Below, one piece after another: positions 34,416 to 46,289 of a stretch of 64,000 bases of DNA. The DNA is taken from contig NW_018343954.1 of assembly GCF_002099425.1 (NCBI RefSeq), positions 20,669,501 through 20,733,500 of the forward strand, in the 5' to 3' direction. The translations under genes and the position numbers were made by a program. The notes beneath the pieces are model-generated. The model saw only the letters and a program-made list of their open reading frames with translations, did not search any database and had not been told where the DNA came from. The first letter of the stretch is position 1. Each line of letters starts with the position of its first letter. Source of the stretch: Phascolarctos cinereus (Eukaryota; Chordata; Mammalia; Diprotodontia; Phascolarctidae).

Positions 34416-36795
34416 TAAATTAAAAAATGATAGAAATCTTAGAATTATAATATACATCAGCTACTATTAACAATATGAACAAATTAATAACAAAACCATG
34501 TCTCTAACTTGTTGGTCACATCTTATAGTTAACTGGTGGATATTCCTTGTAAATAGAATGTGTTCAATGAAAAAAAAAAGTTATTTATGATGATGATGAC
34601 AACAACAAAGATAATTCATGGTAAAATACATTCTATATATACACATACAAATTTATAAATTTATATCACTGCTCTCTATATAGGACAGCATATTATAGAA
34701 CTCTATTGAGGAAAAAAAGAAAAAACTTCTGTTAAAAAAGACAGATGTAGTGTATATACTGAAAAGGCCAGATAAAAAGATAATCTTAATAGTGATCTAA
34801 TGTTTACCATTTTTTTCCCAATGTCACTTCTTTCTAGACAGGTAGACTTTATGAACTCTTGAGAAAGTTAGTTTCTAATGAGACAATACTACCAAAGAAA
34901 AGGAGAAGAAAATGATATATTGACCAGATCCTCCAATGGCTTCACTATAGTATGACTTTGCCCCAAAGGTACCTATTGCATAATTTCAAGGGACAGAATA
35001 CTAGGGCCATTCCCTTGGCCCTTTCTGCAGTTGTAAGTAATATAGATTAAAACTGAATTTGTCTAAATAGTTTGTGTCCACATAGCTGAAGACACTCTGA
35101 AGAATAAGCTTGATGTAGAATATACCTAAAATCCTTTATTGCCCTAGGATTACATAAGTTTATATTTAGAAAGATACATCCCATTTTCCTTCAGTCTTCA
35201 CACAACTCTCAGGTACCATTTATTCTTGGTCTCCCCCTCAATGAACATTAGCAGAGTCCCATACAAACTTTATTGTTTAATATTTTTTTGTCATTCTGGT
35301 AATGATGCTGTGCACTTGGTGATCAGTGATGTGATTCATCTTTTTATTCACCTTTATTTCATTCCCAGGACAATAAGTAATTATTTTGGCAAGTGAAGCT
35401 AGTAGCATTTAATGAACCCTAAAATAACACATAATGTCAGGGACCATAACACCACTTGAGTAGCTATTATGTACTTGAGATCCTTACTATGAAGGAGGAG
35501 GAAATACAGACTTTGGGGTATTATCCCCTAAGGAAAAAATTTCAGATACCACTAATGGGGAGATTGCCATCTAGAGAAGAGCAAGATTAAATTGGCTAGG
35601 AACTTTGCATGGTATGAGGCTTCCAGTGGAGGAAGTTTAACCAGCTCAACTAATTCTTGCTAACTAATTTCTATACCAATGAAATACCAATGAAGCTTAA
35701 TAGGTACCAAATTTAAAAAATTTTTTTCTTAATCTCTAGAGCAGGAGTGTGAGGTATTATGTATAAAAGAAATTACCTCCCCCCACCAAATAATAAGACA
35801 GAAGGCACAAAAATGAAAACTCTTCTGGTGATGGGGGCAGAATTTTACATAAATCAGTGTATTTTCTAGAAAAAAAAAGAGACAACTCAATTTTCAGTAA
35901 CTAAGAGGGAGGTCCCAGAAACTATAAATTGGCATCCAAAGGTGGACTTTCCCTAAGTATTTAATAAAAAGTGTGATAAAATACTGGCAGATATGTTTCT
36001 ACCGGCAGATATGTTTTTGCTGAAATGCATACTCTAGATGACAAAATTTAATGGATAAAGTTACAAAATAAATCACACTTTCCTGGACACGTTTTTACTG
36101 CATTATACATGATTTGGCTAAAAGGTAAAAATTAGCATCTTACATTCTTCAAGATAGTTATTAATATTTTTCAACTAGTATTAACATAAGAATGGAATGC
36201 AACAGAACATGATTGTACAACTGTATCATGCAATATTTTGACTTGTCAGTCATTATGCCATAGCCAATGATACGAGTGAATTGACATAAAAACATAAATC
36301 TAACAGTTTATAACTATACAACATTTTAAAAGTTGTCATTATGGATTTTCTGAACTCTATGTATGAGCACCTTGGACAAAAATATATTGTTCCACTCTAG
36401 TATGGTTCTGCTTGTCAAAGATGATTTGGCTATCCTGTGACCTGAGGAATAGCTCATATCATATTGAAATCCAATGACTTCATCTAAAGGATCGTTTGAA
36501 GAGTTGGCATACTATCTCATTCTGCACCAACTAAGGTAAAATGTTCATCAAAAATGAGCCCCAAGTTTAAAACTGAAGCTAATAAGGTTTTTGTTTTCTA
36601 CATTTTATCTAAGGTCCCAAATTTGGATCTGAGTCTTTTGTTATCCATATTCTACTGTACCTTTTCACCCTTTAACTCCTTAAAAATCATAGATACAGAA
36701 ATGATAAAGTATCAGTGTAATTTTAAAAAATCTAATAGAAACACCCTCACCCACTTCATTTGTGACAGAGACTTGAACCAAAATTGAAGAAAACA
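34416..36795. other. Unique AT-rich DNA
   Basis: About 2.4 kb with no gene and no named repeat. A short duplication of ggcagatatgttt occurs at about 35986-36016. The frame 36554-36787 has no recognisable domain. Confidence 0.4.
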
Positions 36796-36960
36796 GGGGC
36801 AACTTAGGTGGCACAGTGGACAGAGCCCTGGCTCTGGATTCAGGAGCAACTGAGTTCAAATCTGGCCTCAGACACATAACACTTACTAGCTGTGTGACCC
36901 TGGGCAAGTCATTTAACCTGATTGCCTAGCCAAAAATAAGCAAACAAAATTTAAAAAACA
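36796..36960 (+). mobile_element. tRNA-derived SINE with A-rich tail
   Basis: Same family as 7946: ggggcaacttaggtggcacag, gagttcaaatctgg, agctgtgtgaccctgggcaa, then an A-rich end. The flanks aaaattgaagaaaaca and aaaatttaaaaaaca may be a decayed target duplication. Confidence 0.85.
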
Positions 36961-38029
36961 TACTTTTGTTCTATGACACTATTTAATAGGTGAGTGATTT
37001 CAGTCTTTCTAATATCATTTAATAACTACCTACTATATGTAACATCATCCTAGGTGCTGAGGATGGTGGTGATACTCATAATTATTCTGATCTGAGTATA
37101 AAACAACTACTGAATTAATTTGGTATTCATCTTATACAGAACAAATTAGGATATATATAAGTATAAACAACATTTCATAGCATTTCCAGATGTAGGCACA
37201 ATATTAAGGTCATCTGAGAAATTAAATACAGTTTCACAAAAAATCATTATTTCTTTATATTATATTCAATATGGTATAAAAATGAGTAATTAATTTGCTT
37301 AATCAGTGTTTAAGAGTTATCTACAACAAACAAAAATAAATTCAGAAAAGATTCAAGAAAAACAGAAAAATAATGATGTTCAAATATATTTTCATTATTT
37401 AAATATAGGTAGAGAGAAAACAAAATTAACTTATGAGGAAACTGATCATAATCTTTGGTTAACATCTATCATAATTATGAACCTGTAGCATTAGTTGGGT
37501 TTCCAATGGGAAAAAATGGAATATTGACAAACTCTTACAGAAATCTAGTCTTTCTGAAAATGCAAAGCCTTCTTTGGAGTGTTATCTCCGAGAATATTTA
37601 AGGTCCTGTGTATTTTTGAATTTGAGAATGGAGAGTACAAAACCAAAAAGTGTCCTTTAAACACATATCTAAGAGGAATATTTTAGATTGATTTTTTCAA
37701 AAAAGCAAATTTGTTCTTAAAAAGTAATACTACCACTGAGACTAGATTCCTTATAGAATTCCAATTCCACTAGATTTTTACCACTGAGAAGATTCCTGAA
37801 AGGGGTAGCCTAACACAAACCAGTCATATTGAATTTACAAAACAAGAGTAAAATTTGACTTTAATATTTGGTGCATTGTTCTAGAAATATTTTATTTGGC
37901 CCTGTCCAACTTTCCTGCCTTTACCCTCTACCAAGAAGGAGAATTGTTATTGCATCAGCACAGCCCAGGGCTAAATGACTTATCAAGCCAGCATGTCGTA
38001 AAATAAAGCTGTGAACAAAAGTGAAAGGG
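36961..38029. other. Unique AT-rich DNA
   Basis: No gene seen. A faint 'acctactatatg...ggtgctgaggatgg' near 37027 may be another copy of the repeat class at 34300. Confidence 0.35.
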
Positions 38030-38215
38030 TCTTGGGGTCATATATTTCTAGTGAGAAGGGATCTCAGTGGTCCAATTTTTCTCATTTTAGAGATAAGGAA
38101 GCCGAAGCAAAGAGAAGTTAAGAAGCTTTTGCCCCCAATGCTATACAGGTAGACAGGAAAAGACAATAACTTGAATCCAAATCCAGTTTCCTTTGCACTG
38201 TATCACGGTGCCTGT
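38030..38215 (-). mobile_element. MIR3-type SINE relic
   Basis: gagaagggatctcagtggtcc, then cattttagagataaggaagcc, agagaagttaagaag, then gaatccaaatccagtttcctttgcactg (head region), in reverse orientation. Confidence 0.6.
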
Positions 38216-39340
38216 AAGGTTTATGTAGTTGTCAGAAAACATTAGACCTATCATTCGCAACTGGTGGTAGTGCTTGGTACAGTACCTTCACATAGTAGGT
38301 GATTGAGGAATGCAAGCTGACCGAATGGCTGTATTTTTGGTGTTCAAAATTGAACAAATCTGGATATTCAATTCAATAAACATTCATATAGGTTTAATGT
38401 GCAAAATGCTGTTTAGAGTCATGTATGTAAATAAAATCGAATAATGTGTTGGTAGCACTTTAAATGTGGCTGAGCCATCATTTGGTATCGCACCACCAGT
38501 AATTTGCAAACTTGAGGTGGGGGTAGCAGAGAATGTTAGCTGTGTATTTTTTAGGTTTCTTCTTTTGCTGGGTGGTAGTGTTATTGTTTCAGTTGTTGTT
38601 ATTGGTTGTGGTGGCCTTGGTTGTGGTAATGGTGTGTGTGTTTGTGCGTATGTGTGTGCATGTGAATGAATATATATGTACACATATGCATATGCAAGCT
38701 TATGGCTAGCCTCTTCGAGAAGAGTCACTTCTGTAGGTCAAACAAATTCCTTTTTTATGGAATTCTTACTTGATATGACAGTTATGTATGTATGACATAT
38801 TTGTGATTAAAAGCACCCCACCTTTTTTTTTTAATTTTGCTTTTAAATAGTGGTAGTCTCATATGGTAATGAATGAAATAGTTTAGTGACTTTTGGCTTA
38901 TCATCTGTAGTGAACGAACAAAGTCTATGTTGCTCTTATAAACCTGAAGAAATTGAGTAACAGTGAATTAAATAAATGTTTTCTTTATAACTCGTTTCCT
39001 AAAATTTTCTTAAACCAATGTATTTCTCATATATAATGAAACAACATTCTCATACCTAAAGAGTTCATGGGTACTTAATTTTTTTTCATTGTCAGTCTGA
39101 TAAAGATTATTTCTCCTTAGAACAATCCATCAAATAGCACAAATACAGAAGTACATAAAAAGAGTACATTTACCAATGGTATGAATCAAGATCAATACTA
39201 ATTGCACATTGTGTTGTAGCTGGGCAACTTATTTTTGTGAAAATGACCACATGAAATGACAGAAATCCAATTTCTAATGTACTTTTATAAGATCAAATAA
39301 ATATTTCAACTTATTCAAATCTAATATTTTCCCTAATAAA
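38216..39340. other. Unique DNA with a short TG-rich tract
   Basis: TGTGTG and TATATG units at about 38630-38690. Frames over it are low complexity. No gene seen. Confidence 0.4.
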
Positions 39341-39400
39341 CTCCCTGTACACAAGGATCATAATGTAGCCTCTTTTTTGTATAACTTATAGTCTAGATTA
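39341..39400. repeat. Local duplication, copy 1
   Basis: 60 bases from ctccctgtacacaaggatca to gtctagatta. They recur at 40072-40130 with one substitution and a one-base length change in a T run. Confidence 0.92.
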
Positions 39401-39769
39401 CTTTACCAGGATGTAACATGTCCACACTATCCTCCATCCCCCACCCTCCCACCAACACAGGGTGGAGGATTTAATTTATTGCAATATATGTGTGGACTCT
39501 AATGCTTATTCCAGTTCTTAATTTTTTTGATGACATTATATTATACCATTACCCAAGAAACTCTGATTTCTGCCCCTCCCCACTTTCTCTTTGTTGACTT
39601 ATAAGAATCTTCATGGCAGTTAATACACTTTTAAAAGCATTTCCTTAGCAAACAGAGGAGGCTTGACTTTTCTCAGGTTAGGATGCTGAAGTTTATAAAG
39701 AAGATTCCATTTATTTCTCAAATACAAATCGAGTTCTCCAATTTATGGCAACATCTAAAGATCAATAGG
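39401..39769. other. Unique DNA between the two copies of a duplication
   Basis: No gene or named repeat. The palindrome-like pair ccaccctcccacc and cagggtggagg occurs near 39442-39468. Confidence 0.35.
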
Positions 39770-40140
39770 GATAGTGTATCTGAAATATGTCTGCCATTTT
39801 CTTACCTCTATGCATTTGTTTCTACTGTGCTGCTTGCTTGGAAATCTACCTCCTAGTCTCTATCTACTCCCTGCATATTGCACAAATCCAGATACAGAGC
39901 ATTCCTTCTCTGTGACACCTTATGTCAAAGCTCTAGATTACATTTCTCTTATCCTTTCTAATGCTTTTTTGATGTTTATTTGTACTCTATCTTTCAGTAA
40001 TCTATTGTATTCTGACTTCTTTTCTAATTATTTCACATACCCTAACTTTGTTTCTACAGTTAGAATATAAGCTCCCTGTACACAAGGATCATAATGTAGC
40101 CTCTTTTTGTATAACTTATTGTCTAGATTATTGCTAACTA
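39770..40140 (+). mobile_element. Probable L2 LINE 3' end
   Basis: A C- and T-rich 3' UTR-like stretch, then gttagaatataagctccctgtacac, which fits the L2 3' pattern (gaatgtaagctccttgag). It contains duplication copy 2. Confidence 0.5.
40072..40130. repeat. Local duplication, copy 2
   Basis: 59 bases nearly identical to 39341-39400. This copy lies in L2-like context, so it is likely the source. Confidence 0.92.
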
Positions 40141-40344
40141 CTGATGATTGTCATACCCATCTTTTCTAATGCACAATTCCATGGAGCCTAGTTTGTTCGT
40201 TGATCTGGCTGATACCTGATAAAGTTATGACTGGATCTGTAGGTTGCCAACCCAAATCTAACTTTTCTCCCTGTTTTTTAAACATATCATAGAATCACTG
40301 TCTCATATAATTTCAGAGTCTGATGAAAATGGAGACAAAAGGTT

Positions 40345-40470
40345 TGTGCAGAGGAGAGTGCAGAGGCTTTAGAGTCAGGAGACATGTTCATATGTCAGTT
40401 CTACTACTTTATACCTGTGTGAAATTGGTTAAGCAATTTCCTCTCTCTTGGCCTTACCTTAGGTTCTTAA
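40345..40470 (+). mobile_element. MIR-type SINE relic
   Basis: gcagaggctttagagtcagg, tgtcagttctactacttta and tgtgaaattggttaagcaatttcctc follow the MIR order of tRNA head then core. Confidence 0.6.
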
Positions 40471-40690
40471 ACCTATGATCATCCTATGTCATTTAGTTCA
40501 TTTTCCTATTAAACGCATGGGTCTACTCTAGTCTATAAACTTCCCAGGTGAATATCTAGATTCTGCTTGAAAGCCTCTTTTGAAAAGGAAGTCATTACCT
40601 CACAAAGCAGCCAATTCCTTTTCCATTAGCTTTAATTATACTTACAATCATATAGCTATTAAACCCTCTATGAACATGAATACATTTTTT
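40470..40690 (-). mobile_element. CR1/L3-clade LINE 3' end relic
   Basis: ctgcttgaaagcctcttttg...gtcattacctcacaaagcagccaattcc is the reverse complement of the CR1/L3 C-terminal pattern (a WNGLPREVVSSPSLEVFKQ-type segment). It belongs with the RT piece at 46290-47100. Confidence 0.58.
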
Positions 40691-40764
40691 GCATTGCAGC
40701 ATACCATGTTTCTCTACTGACAAACAAGCTGACTGGAGGAAGTGATGCATATACATTTTTTAGC

Positions 40765-40815
40765 TAGGCAGTGGAGTTAAGGAACTTGCCCATGGTCACA
40801 CAGCTAGTAAGTGTG
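40765..40815 (-). mobile_element. Truncated SINE fragment
   Basis: ggaacttgcccatggtcacacagctagtaagtg is the reverse complement of a SINE core. It directly precedes a TA microsatellite. Confidence 0.6.
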
Positions 40816-40829
40816 ATAGATATACATAC

Positions 40830-40830
40830 A

Positions 40831-40882
<52 letters not shown>

Positions 40883-40955
40883 CATATATATATATACATA
40901 TATATATACATATATATGTATATATATACATATATATATGTATATATATATATAC

Positions 40956-40986
<31 letters not shown>

Positions 40987-41045
40987 TATGTATATATCTA
41001 TATAGATACACAGATATAGATGTATAGAGACATATAGGTAGATAC
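40830..41045. repeat. (TA)n/(TATACA)n/(CA)n complex microsatellite
   Basis: About 200 bases of TA, TATATG, CATATA and CA units. All open frames here are artefacts. Confidence 0.95.
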
Positions 41046-41337
41046 ATACTGATATGTTATGAGACTCTAGGGTTTTTTTTGAGAGGATTACAGTGTGAAA
41101 AACTTACTAAATATTTTCAGCTATTTTAAAAGAAACTTTGTATTTGAAATTGACAACTGTTGTCTCTGTGCCTTTAAAATTATATTTCTTTCTAAGTACA
41201 TTTCTTCTATGCAGACTAAGTAGGGGTAGGCACTCTTCCCCAACAATATCTTCCTGGTGCCATTGGCATTTTTTCATACAAGAAGTATATCAAGAACTTA
41301 CGTGACAACCTCTATGTGCAGCAATTATGAAATTGTT
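41046..41337. other. Unique DNA at the truncated 3' side of an L1
   Basis: No poly(T) and no L1 sequence up to 41337. Nothing else recognisable. Confidence 0.5.
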
Positions 41338-43550
41338 ATTCTGGACCTTTTGTTTTTCCAGATGAATCTTGTTATTATCTTTTCTAACTCTATAAAATAA
41401 TTTTTTGGTGGTTTGATTGGTATGACACTGAATAAGTAAATTAGCTTAGGTAGGATTGTCATTTTTATTATATTAGCTCGGCCTACCCATGAACAACTGA
41501 TGGTTTTCCAATTATTTAGATCTGATTTTATTTGTGTGAAAAGTGTTTTGTAATTGTGTTCATAGAGTTCCTAGGTTTGTTTCAGCAGGTAGACTCCTAA
41601 TATTTTATAATGCCTACAGTAAGTTTAAATGGGATTTCTCTTTCTATCTCTTGCTGTTGGGCTTTGTTAGTAATATATAGAAATGCTGATGATTTATGTG
41701 GGTTTATTTTATAGCCTGCAACTTTGCTAAAGTTGTTTATTATTTCAAGTAGTTTTTTACTAGATTCTCTAGAATTCTCCAAGTATATCATCATGTCATC
41801 TGCAAAGAGTGATAGCTTTGTTTCTTCTTTGCCTGTTCTAATACCTTCAATTTCTTTTTCTTCTCTTATTGCTAAAGCTAATGTTTCCAATACAATATTG
41901 AATAACAATGGTGATAATGGACATCCTTGTTTCAACCCCCAATATTACTGGAAATGCTTCTAGCTTGTCCCCATTACATATAATGCTTGCTGAAGGTTTT
42001 AGATATATGCTATTTATTATTTTAAGGAAGACTCTGTTTATACCTATGCTTTCTATTTTGACTCTTCCTGGTTTAGGTATCAACACCATATTTGCATCAT
42101 AAAAAGAATTTGGTAAGATTCCTTCTTCACCTATTTTCCCAAATAGTCTATATAGTATTGGAATTAATTGGTCTTTAAATGTTTGATAGAATTCACATGT
42201 AAATCCATCTAGCCCTGGAGATTTTTTCCTAGGGAATTCATCAATGGCTTGTTCAATTTCTTTTTCTGAGATGGGGTTATTTAAGTATTTTACTTCCTCA
42301 TTGGTTAATCTGGGCAATTTATATTTTGGTAAATGTGTATCCATTTCACTAAGATTGTCAAATTTGTTGGCATATAGTTGGGCAAAATAATTCCTAATTA
42401 TCATTTTAATTTCTTCTTCCTTGGAGGTAGCTTCACCCTTTTCATTCTTGATACTAGTAATTTGGTTTTCTTCTTTCTTTTTTTAGTTAAATTAACCAAA
42501 GGTTTATCTATTTTGTTTTCTTTTCATAAAACCAGCTCTTAGTTTTATTTATTAGTTCAATAGTTTTCTTAATTTCAATTTTATTAATTTTTCCTTTGGT
42601 TTTCAATATTTCTAATTTGGTGTTTAGTTGAGGATTTTTAAGTTGTTCTTTTTCTAGTTTTTTTAGTTGTATGCCCAATTCATTAATCTCCTCTTTTTCT
42701 ATTTTATTTATGTAAGCATTTAGAGATATAAAACTTCCCCTAAGAACTGCTTTCGCTGCATCCCATAGTTTTGGTATGTTGTCTCATTATTGTCATTCTC
42801 TTGAATGAAATTATTGATTGTTTCTATGATTTGTTGTTTGACCCAATCATTTTTTAGGATTAGATTATTTAGTTTCCAATTATTTTTTAGTCTATCTTTC
42901 CATGGCCCTTTATTACATATAATTTTTATTGCATCATGATCTGAAAAGGATGCATTTAATATTTCTGCCTTTCTGCATTGGATTGTGAGGTTTTTATGCC
43001 CTAGTACATGGTCAATTTTTGTGTATGTGCCACTGTATTCCTTTCTATCCCCATTCAGTTTTCTCCAGAGGTCTATCATACCTAACTTTTCTAATGTTCT
43101 ATTCACCTCCTTAACTTCTTTCTTGTTTATTTTGTGGTTAGATTTATCTAGTGCAGAGAGGGGAGGTTCAGGTCCCCCACTAGTATAGTTTTGCTGTCTA
43201 TTTCTTCCTGTAACTCCCTGAACTTCTCCTCTAAGAATTTGGATGCTATACCATTTGGTGCATATATGTTTAGTAATGATATTACTTCATTGTCTATGGT
43301 GCCTTTTAGCAGGATGTAGTTTCCTTCCTTATCTCTTTTGATTAGATCTATTTTTGCTTTTGCTTTGTCTGAGATCAGGATTGCTACCCCTGCTTTTTTT
43401 ACTTCAGCTGAGCATAATATATTCTGCTCCAGCCTTTTACCTTTACCCTGTATGTGTCACTCTTTTTCAAATGTGTTTCCTGTAAACAACATATTGTAGG
43501 ATTATGGTTTTTAATCCATTCTGCAATCCATTTCCTGTTTTATGGGAGAG
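41338..43550 (-). pseudogene. L1 ORF2, truncated and broken
   Basis: Endonuclease-reverse transcriptase remains. The equivalent of the QETH start lies near 43400-43540. The endonuclease C-terminal half is open at 42720-43106, with KIDHVLGHK and the motif SDHDAI. The RT N-terminal half is open at 41847-42404 ([33 protein letters not shown]), and the reading frame continues across the internal deletion (VKIE then SIGIN). The catalytic [11 protein letters not shown] is in 41597-41935 in another frame. The C-terminal zinc-knuckle segment is absent because the element ends at 41338. Confidence 0.88.
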
Positions 43551-43679
43551 TTCATCCCATTCACATTTATAGTTATGATTACTATCTGTGTCTTTTTCTC
43601 CATCCTTTTCCCCCATTTATGCTTTTCTTTCTCCTTTTTCCTTTCCCCCTTCACTAGTGTTTTGCTTTTGACCACCGCC

Positions 43680-43805
43680 TCCTTCAGTCCCTCCCCCTTT
43701 TATTATCCCTTTCCCTTTTCTTCCCCTTTATCTTACTGCTTCTTCCCTCCCTTCTTTCCCCCTCCCTTCTTTCCCCCTCCCTTTTCTTTCCCCTTTTCTC
43801 TCCTA
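43680..43805 (-). repeat. Polypurine (plus-strand polypyrimidine) tract in L1 spacer
   Basis: CCCTTTTC, CCCTTCTTT and CCCCCTCCC units on the plus strand. This tract is longer and more tandem than its equivalent at 14540-14625. Confidence 0.8.
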
Positions 43806-44222
43806 CTGCCTATAGGGCAAGTTAGATTTCTATACCTAACTGATTATGTTATGCCCTTCTTGAGCCAAATCTGATGAGAGTAAGGTTCAAACAATGCTCC
43901 CCCCCTTCTTTCCCTCTGCTGTAATAGGATTTTGTGTCTTTTCCTGTAATGTAATTTACCCTTGTCTGCCTCCTCCTTTCTCAGTACATTTTCTAAGATC
44001 AGATTGATCCACTTATTTGGATCCATTTAACCCACTTGATTAGATTTTTTTTATCATTACATCAAAGTCAACTAATATCCACCCTCTTTATGTATACTCC
44101 TTTAACATGGTGTAATAACAATACAGTTCTCAAGGGTTGCAAGTCATATTCCCTTGTAGGGGTTTAAACAGCACCCCCCCCTTATTAACAACATATTGTA
44201 TCTTTCTGTCCCATTTACCTTT

Positions 44223-45193
44223 TTATGTCCTTCTTGAGTCCTGTACTTGAAGATCAAATTTTTTGTTGAGCTCTGGTCTTTTTATCAGGAAAGTTTGGAA
44301 GTCTCCTATTTCATTGAATATCCATCTCCTCCCTTGAAAAATGATGCTCATTTTTGCTGGGTAATTGATCCTTGGCTGCATTCCAAGCTCCTTTGCCTTA
44401 GAATATCATGTTCCATGCCCTGGTCTTTTAATGTAGAAGCTGCAAGGTCCTGTGTAATCCTGACTGTGGTTCCATGATATTTAAATTGTTTCTTTCTGGC
44501 TGCTTGCAGCACCTTCTCTTTCATCTGGTAATTTTGGAATTTTGCTATTATATTCCTTGGCGTTGTCAATTTGGGATCTCTTTCAGGTGGTGATGGTGGA
44601 TTCTTTCTATGGTTATTTTCCCTTCTGGTTCTAGGACTTCAGGCAGTTTTCCTTTATGATTTCCTGAAAGATACTGTCCAGGCTCTTTTTTTCATCATGA
44701 TTTTCAGGTAGTCCAATAATTTTTAAATTGTCTCTCCTGAGTCGATTTTCCAGGTCGTTGTTTTACTGAGGTATTTTACATTTTCATCTATTTTTTCATT
44801 TTTTTGTTTCTGTTTGACTGATTCTTGCTCTCTCATAGAGACATTAGTTTCCATTTGTCCAATTCTAGTTTTTAACAGATTGTTTTCTTCTGTTAGTTTT
44901 TGTACTTCCTTCTTCAATTGGCCAATTGTGTTTTTTAGGGACTTGTTTTCTTCAGTGTATTTTTTTTCCAATTGGCCAATTGTATTTTTGAAGGACTCTT
45001 CTACCTCTCTCATTTGACTATTAAAATCCTTCTTGAGCTCTTCTAAGAAGGCTTTTTGGGCTTCAGACCAGTTCATATTCCCTTTTGTTGTTGCAGATGT
45101 GGGTTTGTTGACAATGTTGTCCTCTTCAGAATTTCTGTCTTGATCTTCACTCTTCTCATAATATGAATCTATGGTATGTTTCTTTTTACTCAT
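44223..45193 (-). pseudogene. L1 ORF1 (RNA chaperone), broken
   Basis: The start ATG is at 45191-45193 (MSKKKHTIDSYYEKSED) and the stop position is 44223-44225, for about 323 codons. The span is not a multiple of three. The piece 44723-45193 is open for 156 codons: an acidic N-terminus (SEEDNIVNKPTS), then a long coiled coil with heptads (FLEELKKDFNSQMREVEES, IGQLEKKYTEENKSL, IGQLKKEVQKLTEENNL). A second piece at 44348-44569 covers the C-terminal RNA-binding part (NIIAKFQNYQMKEKVLQAA, DLAASTLKDQ). This is the best-preserved ORF1 in the window. Confidence 0.88.
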
Positions 45194-45976
45194 GGTGTTT
45201 CTTTATTCCCTGGCCTTTAAAGAGATTGAGCTCTCCTGCTGGGGAACAGAGGGCACTGACCCAAGCTTCTTGTGTTGGGAGCCTAGGTCTTGGTCACTGG
45301 CTTTGTGTGCTGGGGCCTCTTATGCTGGCAATTGGAGGCTGTAGGTTTCTGGCAGCTTACCTCGTGTTGGGCTGGAATCAGCAAGGCTGGAACTTTCAGG
45401 CAATTCTAGGTTGCCTGCTTTTCCTTTCCTTTAGCTTTCTTCAGCTCCTTTTAGATGGGTGCTGCAGGGTGTTTATCTGCCTGGGGCCCCCTGCAGTGTT
45501 GTCTCCCTGTTTCTGCTAATGCACTGGGAGATTCCTTTGTGGTAGAGTGCAAGGCACCTGGTGGTTTTCTGAGCTGGTTTCCACCGGTTCCCCACCCTCA
45601 CTGAGGCACTGGAGTCCAGGTGTTGGTGTTTGCCTGTTCTACCACCTGGGATTAGGATTTCTTCACAATTGGAGGCTGCAGGGCTCAGACAGCTCACCTG
45701 GTGTTAGGCTAGAACCAGCACGGGGTTTTAGGAAACCTTTAGGTTATTTTCTTCACCTACTTTCAGAATGCATCTGGGTACTTATCAGCCTGGGACCCCT
45801 TATTTTTGCTGAGTCACTGGGAGACCAGTTTGCTGGGCTGCTGCACTGCTGCTCCCCATCTTTCTTCTAGTTCAGCTCTTCCAGGGTTTTTTTCTGGAGT
45901 GATATTTTCTGTGTTTTCAGAGGTCGATAGGGGAGAGTGAGAGCAGCTACCTTTTCACTCTGCAATCTAGATTATC
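45194..45976 (-). promoter_or_regulatory. L1 5' UTR / presumed internal promoter
   Basis: About 0.78 kb, GC-richer than the flanks and parallel to 16012-16845. Open frames here are conserved between the two L1s only because the DNA is; none has a domain. Confidence 0.6.
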
Positions 45977-46084
45977 AGAAAGATGGCCCTAGATCTCTTT
46001 AATTTCACTTATTTGTTTTCCTTCTCCCAGTTTCATCTACAAATATTGGGTAATATTTTTCACAGATATGTCTAAGAATCTCCA

Positions 46085-46265
46085 TCAGCCTCTGAAGCTT
46101 AGCTCCATCTCCTACATGAGGCCTTTCCTGAGGCCTGCAGTGATTAGTGCCTTCTTCTGCTCCCTTCAAATTACTTCATATTTAATTGGTAGATAGTTTG
46201 CACTTATTCACATGGACACATTTATTCTTTTGCAATACAAATGACAAGAAGTTGTCTAACATTTT
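46085..46265 (+). mobile_element. L2 LINE fragment
   Basis: gctccatctcctacatgaggcctttcctgagg matches the L2 3' pattern 'caccatctcctacaggaagcctttcctga'. Confidence 0.6.
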
Positions 46266-46289
46266 CTCGAAAGTCTCCAGTAGAAAGTG

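Larger units (their letters stand above)
41338..45976 (-). mobile_element. L1 LINE with 5' end kept and 3' end missing
   Basis: Close sister of 10279-16845. It begins abruptly in ORF2 at attctggaccttttg (the equivalent of 11906) without a poly(A) tail or 3' UTR. It runs through ORF2, the spacer, ORF1 and 5' UTR to a degenerate 5' terminus (ctgcaatctagattatc, ending 45976). About 1.6 kb of the 3' part is absent. A further segment of about 276 bases of the RT is missing at about 42055. It lacks the 34-base filler seen in the sister copy's 5' UTR. Confidence 0.93.
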
